The notes beneath the pieces were generated by a model. It saw nothing but the letters and a program-made list of their open reading frames with translations. It did no database searches and was not told the DNA's origin. 64,000 bases of DNA, from the NCBI GenBank assembly GCA_964567685.1, contig CAZMNO010000013.1, positions 1 to 64,000 on the forward strand, given 5' to 3'. This DNA comes from UBA5972 sp964567685 (lineage in GTDB: Bacteria; Pseudomonadota; Alphaproteobacteria; Rhodobacterales; Rhodobacteraceae). Positions 41,321 to 50,662 of this stretch are shown here, in pieces (the stretch's first letter is position 1; each line of letters starts with the position of its first letter). Both the position numbers and the translations under genes were made by a program.

Positions 41321-42184
41321 TCAGTTCTGGCACCTGCGACAATAGAATGTAGACCGGCCTGATTGCGTGATTCGACTGATTTTACCTTTGCATTCAGGGG
41401 TTCGGCAGGGCTGATCTTCACGGCCATAGACCGCAAAGCTGTGCTGGAAATAGCCCAGCTCGCCATCTGTCTGGCGATAATCCTTGAGCGACGATCCACC
41501 GGATTCGACGGCTTCCTGCAAAACTGCGCGAATCACGCGTGCCAGACCGGCAGCACGTTTGGCAGACAGGGAATTGGCGCGCTTCAAAGGTGATATTCGG
41601 GCGCGCCATAAAGCCTCGCAAACATAAATGTTGCCCAGACCGGCAACCAGTTTCTGATCCATCAGGGCCGATTTCATCGGTGCTTTGCGTTTTTTCAGGG
41701 CCGCGGTCAGATAGGCCTCATCAAAACTGTTGCCCAGGGGCTCAGGCCCAAGGTTCTTCAGAAGATCATGCGCCTCCACCTTCGCGGTTTCACAGAGATC
41801 CATCACGCCAAACCGACGCGCATCATTGAAGACGACCCGAGCGCCGCCGTCCATGTCCAGCACCACATGGTCATGCTTCTGAGGCGCAGAGTGTAGGTGG
41901 TGGAAATCGCCGGGCGCGATCTTACCCTCCGGCAGAAGAATCAACATCCGCCCCGACATCCCCAGATGAATGATCAGGGTATCGCCGGAAGAAAGATCCG
42001 TCAGCAGATATTTCGACCGCCGTCTGATCGCCAGAACCCGCTTGCGGGTCAACCTTTCTTTCATACGTTCGGGAAACGGCCAGCGCAGATCAGGCCGACG
42101 GATTTCAGCCTTTACGATGGTTTTGCCTTCCATCACCGGGGCCAGCCCGCGACGGACAGTCTCGACTTCGGGAAGTTCAGGCAT
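41321..42184 (-). CDS. mutM: Formamidopyrimidine-DNA glycosylase MutM (Fpg)
   Basis: MutM excises 8-oxoguanine and formamidopyrimidines and nicks the strand; with MutY it limits G-to-T mutation. The 287-residue protein has the catalytic N-terminus PELPEVETVRRGL (P2 and E3), a conserved lysine in RRRSKYLLTDL, the HxGMSGR motif and the C-terminal zinc finger with CRTPEC and CRRC. It is divergent from ubiE, with 85 nt between the starts. Confidence 0.96.
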   Translation of the reverse strand: MPELPEVETVRRGLAPVMEGKTIVKAEIRRPDLRWPFPERMKERLTRKRVLAIRRRSKYLLTDLSSGDTLIIHLGMSGRMLILLPEGKIAPGDFHHLHSAPQKHDHVVLDMDGGARVVFNDARRFGVMDLCETAKVEAHDLLKNLGPEPLGNSFDEAYLTAALKKRKAPMKSALMDQKLVAGLGNIYVCEALWRARISPLKRANSLSAKRAAGLARVIRAVLQEAVESGGSSLKDYRQTDGELGYFQHSFAVYGREDQPCRTPECKGKISRITQSGRSTFYCRRCQN

Positions 42185-42269
42185 GTGGCAATCTCGCGTC
42201 TAAGGGCGCATTGTAACCCCGGCAAACATCCCTATAAGAAGTGGTTGTTATTAGGATTGGCAAGGCCAG

Positions 42270-43022
42270 ATGACACAGACGAATGGTAAAACAACCCATT
42301 TCGGCAACCAGACCGTAGCCGAGGACGCCAAGGCCGGGATGGTGCATGGCGTTTTCACCAATGTCGCATCGAAATACGATGTGATGAACGACGCGATGAG
42401 CCTTGGCATTCACCGCCTCTGGAAAGACGCGATGATGGATTGGCTGGCACCGCGAAACCATCAGAAGCTCTTAGATGTTGCAGGCGGCACCGGAGATATC
42501 TCGTTTCGCTTTCTGAAACGGGCACCACAGGCACATGCCACGGTCTTTGACATGACCCAGTCGATGCTTGACGAAGGCCGCCAGCGGCCCGAGGCCATTG
42601 CGCAGGCCGACCGGCTTGACTGGGTCTGCGGCGATGCAATGGCACTGCCGTTTGAGGATAACAGCTTTGACGTCTACACCATCAGTTTTGGCATCAGAAA
42701 CGTCACCCGCATTCAGGACGCCATCATTGAGGCCTACCGGGTGCTGAAACCCGGTGGTCGGTTCATGGTGCTGGAATTCAGCCAGATACCTAATCCGGGC
42801 CTGCAATGGGCCTATGACCGCTATTCGTTCAACATCATCCCGCCCATGGGTAAGATGATCGCCAATGATCGCGACAGCTATCAGTATCTGGTTGAAAGCA
42901 TTCGCAAGTTTCCCCAGCAGGAGGTTTTTGCCGACATGATCCGCAAGGGTGGTTTCGAGCAGGTTAAATATCGCAATCTCACCCTTGGAATTGCGGCTCT
43001 CCATTCAGGTTGGAAAATCTAG
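42270..43022 (+). CDS. ubiE: UbiE C-methyltransferase (ubiquinone/menaquinone biosynthesis)
   Basis: This SAM-dependent methyltransferase of 250 residues methylates the benzoquinone ring in ubiquinone synthesis. The SAM motif is LLDVAGGTGDISF at about 67-79, preceded by the UbiE segment VASKYDVMNDAMSLGIHRLWKD. It later has SFGIRNV and FMVLEFSQ. ubiB follows after 3 nt, giving a ubiE-ubiB operon. It is divergent from mutM. Confidence 0.96.
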   Translation: MTQTNGKTTHFGNQTVAEDAKAGMVHGVFTNVASKYDVMNDAMSLGIHRLWKDAMMDWLAPRNHQKLLDVAGGTGDISFRFLKRAPQAHATVFDMTQSMLDEGRQRPEAIAQADRLDWVCGDAMALPFEDNSFDVYTISFGIRNVTRIQDAIIEAYRVLKPGGRFMVLEFSQIPNPGLQWAYDRYSFNIIPPMGKMIANDRDSYQYLVESIRKFPQQEVFADMIRKGGFEQVKYRNLTLGIAALHSGWKI

Positions 43023-43025
43023 GCG

Positions 43026-44561
43026 ATGCGCGGACCTCACAACATCTGGCGGCTTGCCCGCACCGGGGCCACATTCGAGCGCACGGGTGCCATGAAGCAG
43101 GCGCTGGAGGCGATGGACGCGCCACCGGCCCTGCGCATCGCGGCGCGGGTTCTGGGCTGGCCGTTCAAATGGCTGGGCCTCAGGGGCGATCCGTCGATGC
43201 CACCGGTTCTCAGGGCTTTGGCGGCACTTGGCCCGGCCTACATCAAATTTGGCCAGATCCTGTCGACCCGACCCGATATTGTCGGCGATGAACTGGCCGG
43301 GCAACTCAGGATTTTGCAGGATAAACTGCCGCCATTTTCAATGGCCGAGGCACACCTTGCCGTGGAGCAGGAACTGGGGCAGTCGGTTGATACCCTGTTT
43401 TCCAGCTTCAGCGAACCGGTTGCCGCCGCGTCGATTGCACAGGTCCACCGGGCAACCATCCGCGAAACCGGTCGCGACGTGGCGATCAAGATCCTGCGCC
43501 CGCATATCGAACGCGATTTCAGGCGCGACATTGATGCTTTCTATTTTGCGGCTGCGATGATCGAGATCCTGTCGCCGGGGTCACGCCGGCTACATCCGAA
43601 TGATGTGGTTGCACATTTCGACGGTGTGGTTCAGGGCGAGCTTGATCTTAGAATGGAAACCGCAGCTGCGGCCGAATTTGCAGCAACAACGGCACAGGAC
43701 GCAAACTTCATCGTACCGGCCGTGAACTGGGAGCTTTCAGCCAAGCGGGTGATGACCCTTGACTGGGCCGAAGGTGTTCCGCTTGGCGATGTCGAAACCC
43801 TTAAACGCAGCGGACACGACTTGAAAGCGCTGGGTGCCAGCGTCATTCAGACCTTCCTGCGCCACGCTTTGCGCGACGGATATTTTCATGCGGATATGCA
43901 TCAGGGCAACCTGAAGGTCGCAGCCAATGGTGATCTGATTGCTCTGGATTTCGGCATCATGGGCCGGATCGATGAATATACCCGCCGGGTTTATGCTGAT
44001 ATCCTGATGGGGTTCATCCAGAAGGATTATCGCAAAGTCGCCGAGGTGCATTTTGAAGCCGGATACGTTCCGGCCGACCGCGATGTCGACGAGTTTGCCC
44101 AGGCCCTGCGCTCGGTCGGCGAACCGATTTTCGGGGCGGATGCCAGCCATATCTCGATGGCCAGGCTTCTGGCGCACCTGTTTGACGTGACCGACAGCTT
44201 CGGCATGGAAACCCGGATTGAATTGATCCTGCTTCAGCGCACAATGGTCGTTGTCGAAGGAGTGGCGCGCTCACTCGATCCCGAGCTCAATATGTGGGAA
44301 GTCGCCAAACCGGTCGTAGAAAAATACATATTCGACAATATTGGCCCGCGCGCAATCGCGCGCGATATATTGGCCACCGTTCAGGTGCTGGCGCGGTTTG
44401 GCCCGAAACTGCCGCAGATCGCCGAAGCTGCCCTGACAAAGCTTTCCGAGCGCAGGGAAAAACCCGCCGAACCCTCAGCACTAGGTCCGGTTGGCTATAT
44501 CGGGATCGGCGTCTTACTGACGAGCCTCTTTGTGATCGCCGTACGAGTTCTGCAGGGCTGA
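43026..44561 (+). CDS. ubiB: UbiB (ABC1/COQ8-type atypical kinase)
   Basis: This ABC1-family atypical kinase/ATPase of 511 residues is required for ubiquinone synthesis. The KxGQ motif is YIKFGQ at about 72-77, the alanine-rich loop AAAS is at 133-136, and the kinase core includes VAIKILRP, HADMHQGNLKV and LDFGIMG. Two hydrophobic segments close to the C-terminus anchor it to the membrane. It starts 3 nt after ubiE. The last 48 nt overlap the convergent phosphotransferase gene. Confidence 0.95.
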   Translation: MRGPHNIWRLARTGATFERTGAMKQALEAMDAPPALRIAARVLGWPFKWLGLRGDPSMPPVLRALAALGPAYIKFGQILSTRPDIVGDELAGQLRILQDKLPPFSMAEAHLAVEQELGQSVDTLFSSFSEPVAAASIAQVHRATIRETGRDVAIKILRPHIERDFRRDIDAFYFAAAMIEILSPGSRRLHPNDVVAHFDGVVQGELDLRMETAAAAEFAATTAQDANFIVPAVNWELSAKRVMTLDWAEGVPLGDVETLKRSGHDLKALGASVIQTFLRHALRDGYFHADMHQGNLKVAANGDLIALDFGIMGRIDEYTRRVYADILMGFIQKDYRKVAEVHFEAGYVPADRDVDEFAQALRSVGEPIFGADASHISMARLLAHLFDVTDSFGMETRIELILLQRTMVVVEGVARSLDPELNMWEVAKPVVEKYIFDNIGPRAIARDILATVQVLARFGPKLPQIAEAALTKLSERREKPAEPSALGPVGYIGIGVLLTSLFVIAVRVLQG

Positions 44562-45389
44562 TATTTCCAACTCCATCGCGCCTTCATAATCGCGTTCACC
44601 GCGTGCGCTTTTCCAATGGCAATATGCCGCAATACGCCAGTGAAAAATCGGTGCAAGCTGAAGGTATCGCTGTACGGTAGAGCGGTTAGGGTAAGCCGCC
44701 AGAAACGCCCTGGCCTCGGCGGGATCAAGGGGGTTTTCTGCGTAAAGCGTCTGCATCGCCGGTGACAGAAAACTCGCCAGATCCTCGCAAGGGTCGCCCA
44801 GCGCCGGGCACTGCCAGTCAATCAGCCTGAGCCCGTCGCGTGTGACAAGAATGTTGTTTGCAACCACATCCGTATGGATCAACACTTCCTTTTGAACCGG
44901 CGGCACTTTCGGATCGTCAAGCGTGATCGGCAAGGTTGGTGCCATGGACCCGGTTGCTGCAATAATCGCCTTCGTCTGCTCAATCAGCGCGGCTGATCCC
45001 GAGGGCAATCGCCGCAGCGGAAGATCCGGCTGCATTCCATGAAGGGTTGCCAGCAAATGCGCAACCTTTCCCGCCCCGGTTTGCCAGGGTGCCCCGTCAA
45101 GATGCCGGTAGATCAACACTTCGCCGACATCTGTGTTCACCAGCGCGACAGGCTCTGGCACGATCCGGTGGCGATATAGCGCCTTCAGCGCTTCATATTC
45201 CGCCCCCGGCTGGTTGGGATATAGAGGGTTTTCATCAGGTTTGCCAAAAAGCTTGCAGATCAGGGCGCTGCCCTTGCCTTCGATTTTCCAGACCCGGTTT
45301 GTCCGACCACCCGTCTGTGCGGTCCATGTCGCTGCCGGCGCAGCAAGCCCCAGATCAACCAGCACACGCTCAACCGCAACCGGCACCAT
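44514..45389 (-). CDS. Choline kinase / aminoglycoside phosphotransferase-family protein
   Basis: This APH-fold kinase of 291 residues has the ATP-binding lobe with SALICKLFG, the catalytic loop LIHTDVVANNILV (HxD...N) and LIDWQCPALGDPCEDLASF with the metal-binding aspartate. The form is closer to choline or thiamine kinases than to aminoglycoside-resistance enzymes. It shares 48 nt of 3' coding sequence with ubiB on the other strand. It starts 12 nt downstream of the M48 metalloprotease gene, so these two are probably co-transcribed. Confidence 0.82.
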   Translation of the reverse strand: MVPVAVERVLVDLGLAAPAATWTAQTGGRTNRVWKIEGKGSALICKLFGKPDENPLYPNQPGAEYEALKALYRHRIVPEPVALVNTDVGEVLIYRHLDGAPWQTGAGKVAHLLATLHGMQPDLPLRRLPSGSAALIEQTKAIIAATGSMAPTLPITLDDPKVPPVQKEVLIHTDVVANNILVTRDGLRLIDWQCPALGDPCEDLASFLSPAMQTLYAENPLDPAEARAFLAAYPNRSTVQRYLQLAPIFHWRIAAYCHWKSARGERDYEGAMELEISALQNSYGDHKEARQ

Positions 45390-45401
45390 CAGATCACCCG
45401 C

Positions 45402-46898
45402 CTATTCAATGATCTTAACCAGATCGCCGGGTCGCATATCGCTGTTTTTCGTGTACCCGTTCATGGCCTTGAATGTTTCTTCTCTGTAACCAGTCAATGG
45501 CATCGAGTCGGCAAGCGATCTGACGCTTTCCGCCTCTGTCACGCGAATAACGCGCAAATGGAATGGGCGCAAATCCAACCTCTCGCTCTCGCTCAACGCC
45601 CGAAACGACTGCGAGGCAGTGTTCAGCGCATTTCTCGAGCGACCGTCGGATTTCCGGCTCAGCGCAACAATTCGAACGGTCATCTTGCCAAACCGTATCG
45701 CCGTGAGCTGGGCAACCATCGGGCCGTTTGGTGTTGCCAGATCCAGCATCGCCATAGCGCTTTCCAGCCCGTTGATGCTGAGGTTTCGCACATCGCGTAG
45801 CCCCGAAACCCTTTGTTGTTGCCGAATGGTCGGTACCCAGCGCCGGGTGATGTAAAGGTCCATCGAACCTGTCCATCTGCCTTCACCGCTGAATACCATC
45901 CGCGCACCGGAATTGTTGTTGGCAATCACCCTTTGTGGCGTATTCTGCAAAATGAACCCTTCGGGAACGGAGAAGGTGAAGCCCATTTCAGGATGACTGA
46001 AAGTCAGGCCGCGAACGAACCCCTCTTCGGTGGTATCGCCGTAAACGATACCATCAATCTGCTCAAGAAAAGCCTCTTCGCGCAGCACCCCGTCACCGGT
46101 TTTGAGGCCCGATTTCCTTGCTGCCTTGATGGCCTTTTCGATCCGCCGCCCGGTCGCCGGATGCGAGGCGAAAAAGTCGACCCTGTTAGGATTGGCCGCC
46201 TGCCCGGCAATCCTGCGCTCAAGTGCTTCCTTGGCGGCAAGCTGGTCCAGAAATCTGGCCTGCGCAAACGGGTCATATCCTGCAATGACCAGCAAGCGCA
46301 CACCTATCTTGTCGGCTTCGAATTCTTCGGCTTTGGAGTGTGATGAAAGGTACCCGCCTGCAATTCTTGCCCCCAGTTCAATCGCATCACCCGCGCCTTC
46401 CTGACCGCCAAGAACCCCGCCCAGAATAGTGCCAAGGATCACCCCAAGCCCGGCGCGGTTTTCACGTTTGATGCGGTCCTCGCCATGGCCGCTGATGACA
46501 TGGCCGATTTCGTGGCCCAGCACACCGGCAAGTTCGGCCTCGTTATTGGCAATCGCCAACAGACCGCGGGTGATATAGACATACCCCCCGGGCAGCGCAA
46601 AGGCGTTTACGACGGGGCTGTCAAGGATGGTGAAGGTCCAGTTTTCAGACCTCTCATCAGTTGCCGCGACAAGTTTCAGGCCAATCCCGGAAACATAGTC
46701 CGACAGGTCAGGATCATCGATTTCACCGCCGAATCGCGCAAGAATAATCTTGTGATCCCTGGCACCGATTTCATCAGATCCGGCCTGTCGTTCAGCCAGA
46801 GCAAATCGCGGCACAAGGGCGGTAATCACCACAAGCACAACCACAATCAAAGATTTCAGTCCACGCATACCCGACCGCTTGTTCCCACGAAAACTCAT
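45402..46898 (-). CDS. Periplasmic M48-family metalloprotease (BepA-like)
   Basis: This exported zinc metallopeptidase of 498 residues has a signal peptide (best read from an internal ATG at 46868). The zinc motif is HEIGH at 129-133 with the third ligand in EEFEADKIG. A C-terminal region of about 250 residues, with NNNSGARMVFSGEGRW and a LysM-like end (YTKNSDMRPGDLVKIIE), resembles BepA/YfgC-type proteases that act on outer-membrane assembly. Which domain follows the catalytic one is less certain. It is downstream of flgD on the same strand. Confidence 0.87.
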   Translation of the reverse strand: MSFRGNKRSGMRGLKSLIVVVLVVITALVPRFALAERQAGSDEIGARDHKIILARFGGEIDDPDLSDYVSGIGLKLVAATDERSENWTFTILDSPVVNAFALPGGYVYITRGLLAIANNEAELAGVLGHEIGHVISGHGEDRIKRENRAGLGVILGTILGGVLGGQEGAGDAIELGARIAGGYLSSHSKAEEFEADKIGVRLLVIAGYDPFAQARFLDQLAAKEALERRIAGQAANPNRVDFFASHPATGRRIEKAIKAARKSGLKTGDGVLREEAFLEQIDGIVYGDTTEEGFVRGLTFSHPEMGFTFSVPEGFILQNTPQRVIANNNSGARMVFSGEGRWTGSMDLYITRRWVPTIRQQQRVSGLRDVRNLSINGLESAMAMLDLATPNGPMVAQLTAIRFGKMTVRIVALSRKSDGRSRNALNTASQSFRALSESERLDLRPFHLRVIRVTEAESVRSLADSMPLTGYREETFKAMNGYTKNSDMRPGDLVKIIE

Positions 46899-46958
46899 AT
46901 GGGCCTGAATATGGGTACAAACGGGCGCGGAATCCAGTTTTGACTGCGCGGGCTGCGC

Positions 46959-47633
46959 TCAGGTATCAGGCGCAGACCCCCGGATGGCAGTGACCTGATC
47001 CGCCGGAATAACCGAGCCGTCCGCCAGCACTAGAGAAATCGCATCGTCGTCAATCTGCGCCTCAACCACGCGCGAATAAACCTGCGCTGGCTCGCTGCCG
47101 ATCAGATTGCTGCCCTGATAACTTTCCACAACCAGCTGATACGTTCCTGATGCCAGCGGTGTGCCGTCATCCTGAACACCAGCCCATTCCATCAGATCGG
47201 ATTGCAGCCCGATACTGGAGCGCTGCACCACCTCGCCTGACGGGTTGAGCACGACCAGATCTGCCCGCTCAGCCCCGGTCGCCGGTTCGACAAAAACATC
47301 CAGCGGCACCCCGTCAAACTGAATGTCACGCACCGCGCGAACATCCGTTCCGATCCACGAGCTCAGCCCGGCAGTCGAGGGCCCGCTCAGGAGGCTCTGA
47401 ATCTGCGCCAGCACGTCATTTGTCTGAACCTGCTGCTCCACCGCCGAAAAACTGGCCAGCTGCGCCACGAATTCAGTGGAATCCAACGGTTTCAGTGGAT
47501 CCTGATTCTGCAATTGCGTTGTCAGGAGCTTCAAAAAGGTCTCAAAATCCGAGGTGACCGTGCGGGTTTTTGGTTCTGCAGCGCTTTGTGGTTGCACCGA
47601 TTGGGTTGTTCCTGTGGCTGTCACAGCATCCAT
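46959..47633 (-). CDS. flgD: Flagellar hook capping protein FlgD
   Basis: FlgD forms the cap that guides hook assembly. The 224-residue protein has the family N-terminus FETFLKLLTTQLQNQDPLKP at about 30-50 with FVAQLASFSAVEQQ, then FlgD Ig-like/tudor-like parts (MEWAGVQDDGTPLASGTYQL). AGGAGAAG lies before the ATG. fliK is 19 nt upstream on the same strand, giving a fliK-flgD unit divergent from fliF. Confidence 0.92.
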   Translation of the reverse strand: MDAVTATGTTQSVQPQSAAEPKTRTVTSDFETFLKLLTTQLQNQDPLKPLDSTEFVAQLASFSAVEQQVQTNDVLAQIQSLLSGPSTAGLSSWIGTDVRAVRDIQFDGVPLDVFVEPATGAERADLVVLNPSGEVVQRSSIGLQSDLMEWAGVQDDGTPLASGTYQLVVESYQGSNLIGSEPAQVYSRVVEAQIDDDAISLVLADGSVIPADQVTAIRGSAPDT

Positions 47634-47652
47634 CTTAAGGCTTCTCCTTTTT

Positions 47653-48813
47653 CTAGAGCCGCAAATCTAACCCCGTTTGCAAGACTGGGCCTCGCATTGG
47701 TTGCTCGTTTGAGACGGGGGACACGCTGGCGGGCTCGTCCGTTTCAGCAAGCCAGGTCGCCGCATTCGGGTCATCCTCGCCAAAGGCATTGTCACCGCCC
47801 TGGGAAAACATGAAATCGACGTCCTGATAGCCAAGCTTTTGAAACTCTGCCTCCAGCGCGGCGGTGTTTTTGCGCATCAATTCAAGAGTTTCTGCTCGGT
47901 CGCCCAGAATTTGAACGCTCATACCGCTTTCCGATGCATTGAGCGTCAGGCGGACTTTTCCAAGCTCAGCTGGGTCCAAAGTGATCTCAACCGTTCGTTC
48001 AGCCCCGCTGGCAGCCGCCTGAGCCACCTGTATGGCAAGCGCGCGCACTGACGGAGTGTTGCCGGAAGGTTGTATGGGCGCACCTTTCAAAATGCCTGAC
48101 TGGGCAGATTTATCAGAAGCAAAATGTGAACCGCCTTCGTCTGCAGGCAGACCTCCGGTCCCAGGAACCTCTTCATCCGGGGATGCAATGGGCATCATCT
48201 GCGGAATTGCACCTGCGGAAGGTGCAATCTGAGCCGATGCAATCACTTGCTGATTTGACGCCGCAATCTGCGCAGCGACATCCGTACGGACCGCCCGTTT
48301 GATCTGATCAGCAGTCTCGCCACCCTGATCAACAGGACCGGCTTCATTGCCGAAAGAAATGCCGGAGCGCACACTGCGAAATGCCAAAACCCCCTTGCTA
48401 CCCTGTCCAATGACACCAGCTCCATGAACAGCGCCAGATTTGCCATGTGGATGGTCAATTGACCTTTGGGGGGTGCTTTCCTTGCCATCGGCCTTGCCCG
48501 CGACCAGCTCACCATCAAGCGCGATATCTGCCTGCATTCCATTTGCCGGTTGCAACTGGCTTTCGATTTGATTGCCGGAGTCAATCGCGGTGTAATCTGC
48601 TGTCTTGCGGGGTAATGTCGACTGCTCGGAAGGCGGGTGCGAAACATTGCTATCCGTTGACTGATCCGCCTCTGACCTGTCTTTACGAAAGGCCTTGCCA
48701 AACCCCCCTTGGCCTTCGGCCTTTGGCTTGTTTCCTGCCCCCGTGTTTCTTTTGCTCTGAAATTCAAAGCCAACGGAATTCGAAGTGCTGGCCGGTTCGG
48801 GAATTGAATTCAT
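47653..48813 (-). CDS. fliK: Flagellar hook-length control protein FliK
   Basis: FliK measures hook length and switches export specificity. The protein has 386 residues from the chosen ATG. The N-terminal two thirds are low-complexity and rich in Gln, Ser and Gly, as usual for the ruler part. The conserved C-terminal domain has VEITLDPAELGKVRLTLNAS and LRKNTAAL-type helices with LGYQDVDFMFS. It is co-directional with flgD. Confidence 0.85.
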   Translation of the reverse strand: MNSIPEPASTSNSVGFEFQSKRNTGAGNKPKAEGQGGFGKAFRKDRSEADQSTDSNVSHPPSEQSTLPRKTADYTAIDSGNQIESQLQPANGMQADIALDGELVAGKADGKESTPQRSIDHPHGKSGAVHGAGVIGQGSKGVLAFRSVRSGISFGNEAGPVDQGGETADQIKRAVRTDVAAQIAASNQQVIASAQIAPSAGAIPQMMPIASPDEEVPGTGGLPADEGGSHFASDKSAQSGILKGAPIQPSGNTPSVRALAIQVAQAAASGAERTVEITLDPAELGKVRLTLNASESGMSVQILGDRAETLELMRKNTAALEAEFQKLGYQDVDFMFSQGGDNAFGEDDPNAATWLAETDEPASVSPVSNEQPMRGPVLQTGLDLRL

Positions 48814-48931
48814 CACCGTCCTAGCATTCTGCCAAAGCGCGTTCTGAGGCAAGAATTGCGCCTTGCCCTTACCAAATCTTTACTCAGCGCACACAAAATC
48901 ACGAAAGTTTTCCAGATTCGGAGGCCTTCAA

Positions 48932-49078
48932 ATGACCTTTCCGCTTTCGCCACCGGGCACCCCCCCGTCATGGCCCGATCTACCAAAACCAGCAGGCACA
49001 AGCGCCGATCCTCTGCACAAAGCCGCGCAGGAGCTGGAGCATGAGCTTTGGAACAGCGGGGTCAGAACGACCCTCTGA
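48932..49078 (+). CDS. 48-residue protein before fliF, resembling a truncated FlgJ/CheL rod-binding domain
   Basis: This short gene has a strong ribosome site (GGAGG, 7 nt before ATG). The product is proline-rich (MTFPLSPPGTPPSWPDLP) and then has DPLHKAAQELEHELW, similar to the start of the FlgJ/CheL rod-binding domain (AAxxLExxFLxxML), but it ends a few residues later (NSGVRTTL). It may be a truncated CheL-like protein or a separate small flagellar protein. fliF begins 18 nt downstream, so it is likely the first gene of the fliF operon. The family match is tentative. Confidence 0.55.
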   Translation: MTFPLSPPGTPPSWPDLPKPAGTSADPLHKAAQELEHELWNSGVRTTL

Positions 49079-49096
49079 CAGGTTTGAGGCACAGTC

Positions 49097-50662
49097 TTGC
49101 AACAGTTTCTTTCGCTCTGGAACACGCTTGATACACGCAAACGATTGACTGTCAGCCTTGCAAGCCTTGCCGTATTTGTCGCCGTTCTCATGCTTGCCCG
49201 AATGACGGCGACGCCCCGAATGGCGCTGCTCTATTCAGGTCTGGAACCTTCCGTTTCGGGCGAGGTTGTCTCGGCCCTCGAACAGCAGACCGTTGCCTAC
49301 TCGGTGCGTGGCAGCGCCATTTACGTTGATGCCAGCCAAAGGGATCAGCTGCGCATGACGCTGGCTGAAAAGGGGCTGCCGGCAACCGGATCCGCCGGGT
49401 ATGAACTGCTCGATACGCTGTCAGGGTTCGGCACCACCGCGCAAATGTTCGACGCTGCCTATTGGCGCGCCAAGGAAGGGGAGCTTGCGCGCACGATTCT
49501 TGCCTGGCCGCAGGTGAAATCTGCCCGGGTTCATATCTCCAATCAGGTCTCGCGCCCGTTTCAGCAGGCCCCAAATCCGGTGGCGTCGGTGACCGTGAAA
49601 CTGTCATCAGGTGGCCTCTCCGATGACCGCGCCCGTGCACTGCGGTTTCTTATCGCTTCGGCTGTTTCGGGCATGTCGCCCGGTGATGTCTCTGTCATCG
49701 ACAGTGACAGGGGGTTGATCGCGCAAACCGGTCTCAATGGATCCGAGGGTGCGTTTATCGACCGCCGTGCAGCCGAACTTCGCGCCAATGTCGAACGACT
49801 GCTGTCTGCCCGGGTCGGCCCGGGCAATGCGATGGTTGAGGTAACGATCGACACCGCGCTTGAACGCGAAACCATCGTCGAGCGCCGCTTTGACCCGGAC
49901 AGCCGGGTCGCGATCAGCACCGACACTGAAGAGGTTTCGGGAAATTCCACCGATAGCGGCGGCACCCCCGTCACCGTCGCCAGCAACCTGCCCGATGGGG
50001 ATGCGGCGGCTGGTAGTGGTTCATCGCAAAGCAATAACACCGAAACCCGCGAGCGGGTGAATTACGAGGTTTCCGAAACGACGCGCGAATTGATCAAGCA
50101 GCCGGGAACCATAAACAGGCTCAGCGTGGCGGTGCTGGTGAACGGGCTGATCACAACCGATGCATCCGGGCAGGAAAGCTGGGGCCCGCGCAGCGAGGAA
50201 GAGCTGGCCTCGCTCAGCGAACTGGTTCAATCCGCAGTCGGTTTTGATGCGGGTCGCGGCGACATCATCACCATCAAATCGCTTGAGTTTCAGGCAATGC
50301 CCGAAGGCGGCACGGTCGCAACGCCTTCCATGCTTTCCGGTCTTGCCGCGCATTCGCTTACGCTCATTCAATCCGCGGTTCTGGCGCTGGTCATTCTTGG
50401 GCTTGGTCTGTTTGTTGTCCGCCCGGCGCTGAAGGCGCAGCCCCTGCCTGCCCTGCCCGGGCCAGACGATTCCGATCCGGCAATGGATTTTGACCCTCTT
50501 GAGGGGGATCTGCAATTCGCCATCGCCGGACCTGACGAAATGGGCCAGGACGCCGGCGCGGGCGATCCGGTCACACAACTTCGCCAGATCATTTCCGAAC
50601 GCCAAGACGAAACGATGGAGGTTTTGCGCAACTGGATTGAAACCAGTGAGGAAACCGTCTGA
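49097..50662 (+). CDS. fliF: Flagellar MS-ring protein FliF
   Basis: FliF builds the MS ring in the inner membrane. The 521-residue protein starts with TTG (GAGG 8 nt upstream). It has an N-terminal membrane segment at about 17-38, the ring-building motifs ALLYSGLEP and GFGTTAQMFDAAYWRAKEGELARTI, a large periplasmic region containing NYEVSETTRELIKQPGTINRLSVAVLVNG, and a second membrane segment near 430-450. The C-terminal tail contains a FliG-binding-type acidic helix. It is translated into fliH (1-nt overlap). Confidence 0.95.
   Translation: MQQFLSLWNTLDTRKRLTVSLASLAVFVAVLMLARMTATPRMALLYSGLEPSVSGEVVSALEQQTVAYSVRGSAIYVDASQRDQLRMTLAEKGLPATGSAGYELLDTLSGFGTTAQMFDAAYWRAKEGELARTILAWPQVKSARVHISNQVSRPFQQAPNPVASVTVKLSSGGLSDDRARALRFLIASAVSGMSPGDVSVIDSDRGLIAQTGLNGSEGAFIDRRAAELRANVERLLSARVGPGNAMVEVTIDTALERETIVERRFDPDSRVAISTDTEEVSGNSTDSGGTPVTVASNLPDGDAAAGSGSSQSNNTETRERVNYEVSETTRELIKQPGTINRLSVAVLVNGLITTDASGQESWGPRSEEELASLSELVQSAVGFDAGRGDIITIKSLEFQAMPEGGTVATPSMLSGLAAHSLTLIQSAVLALVILGLGLFVVRPALKAQPLPALPGPDDSDPAMDFDPLEGDLQFAIAGPDEMGQDAGAGDPVTQLRQIISERQDETMEVLRNWIETSEETV

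Noticed and set aside
48814..48931. Sigma-54-type promoter (GG-N10-GC) between fliK and fliF
   Set aside because: Only the two dinucleotides fit and the rest of the consensus is missing, so it is not called.
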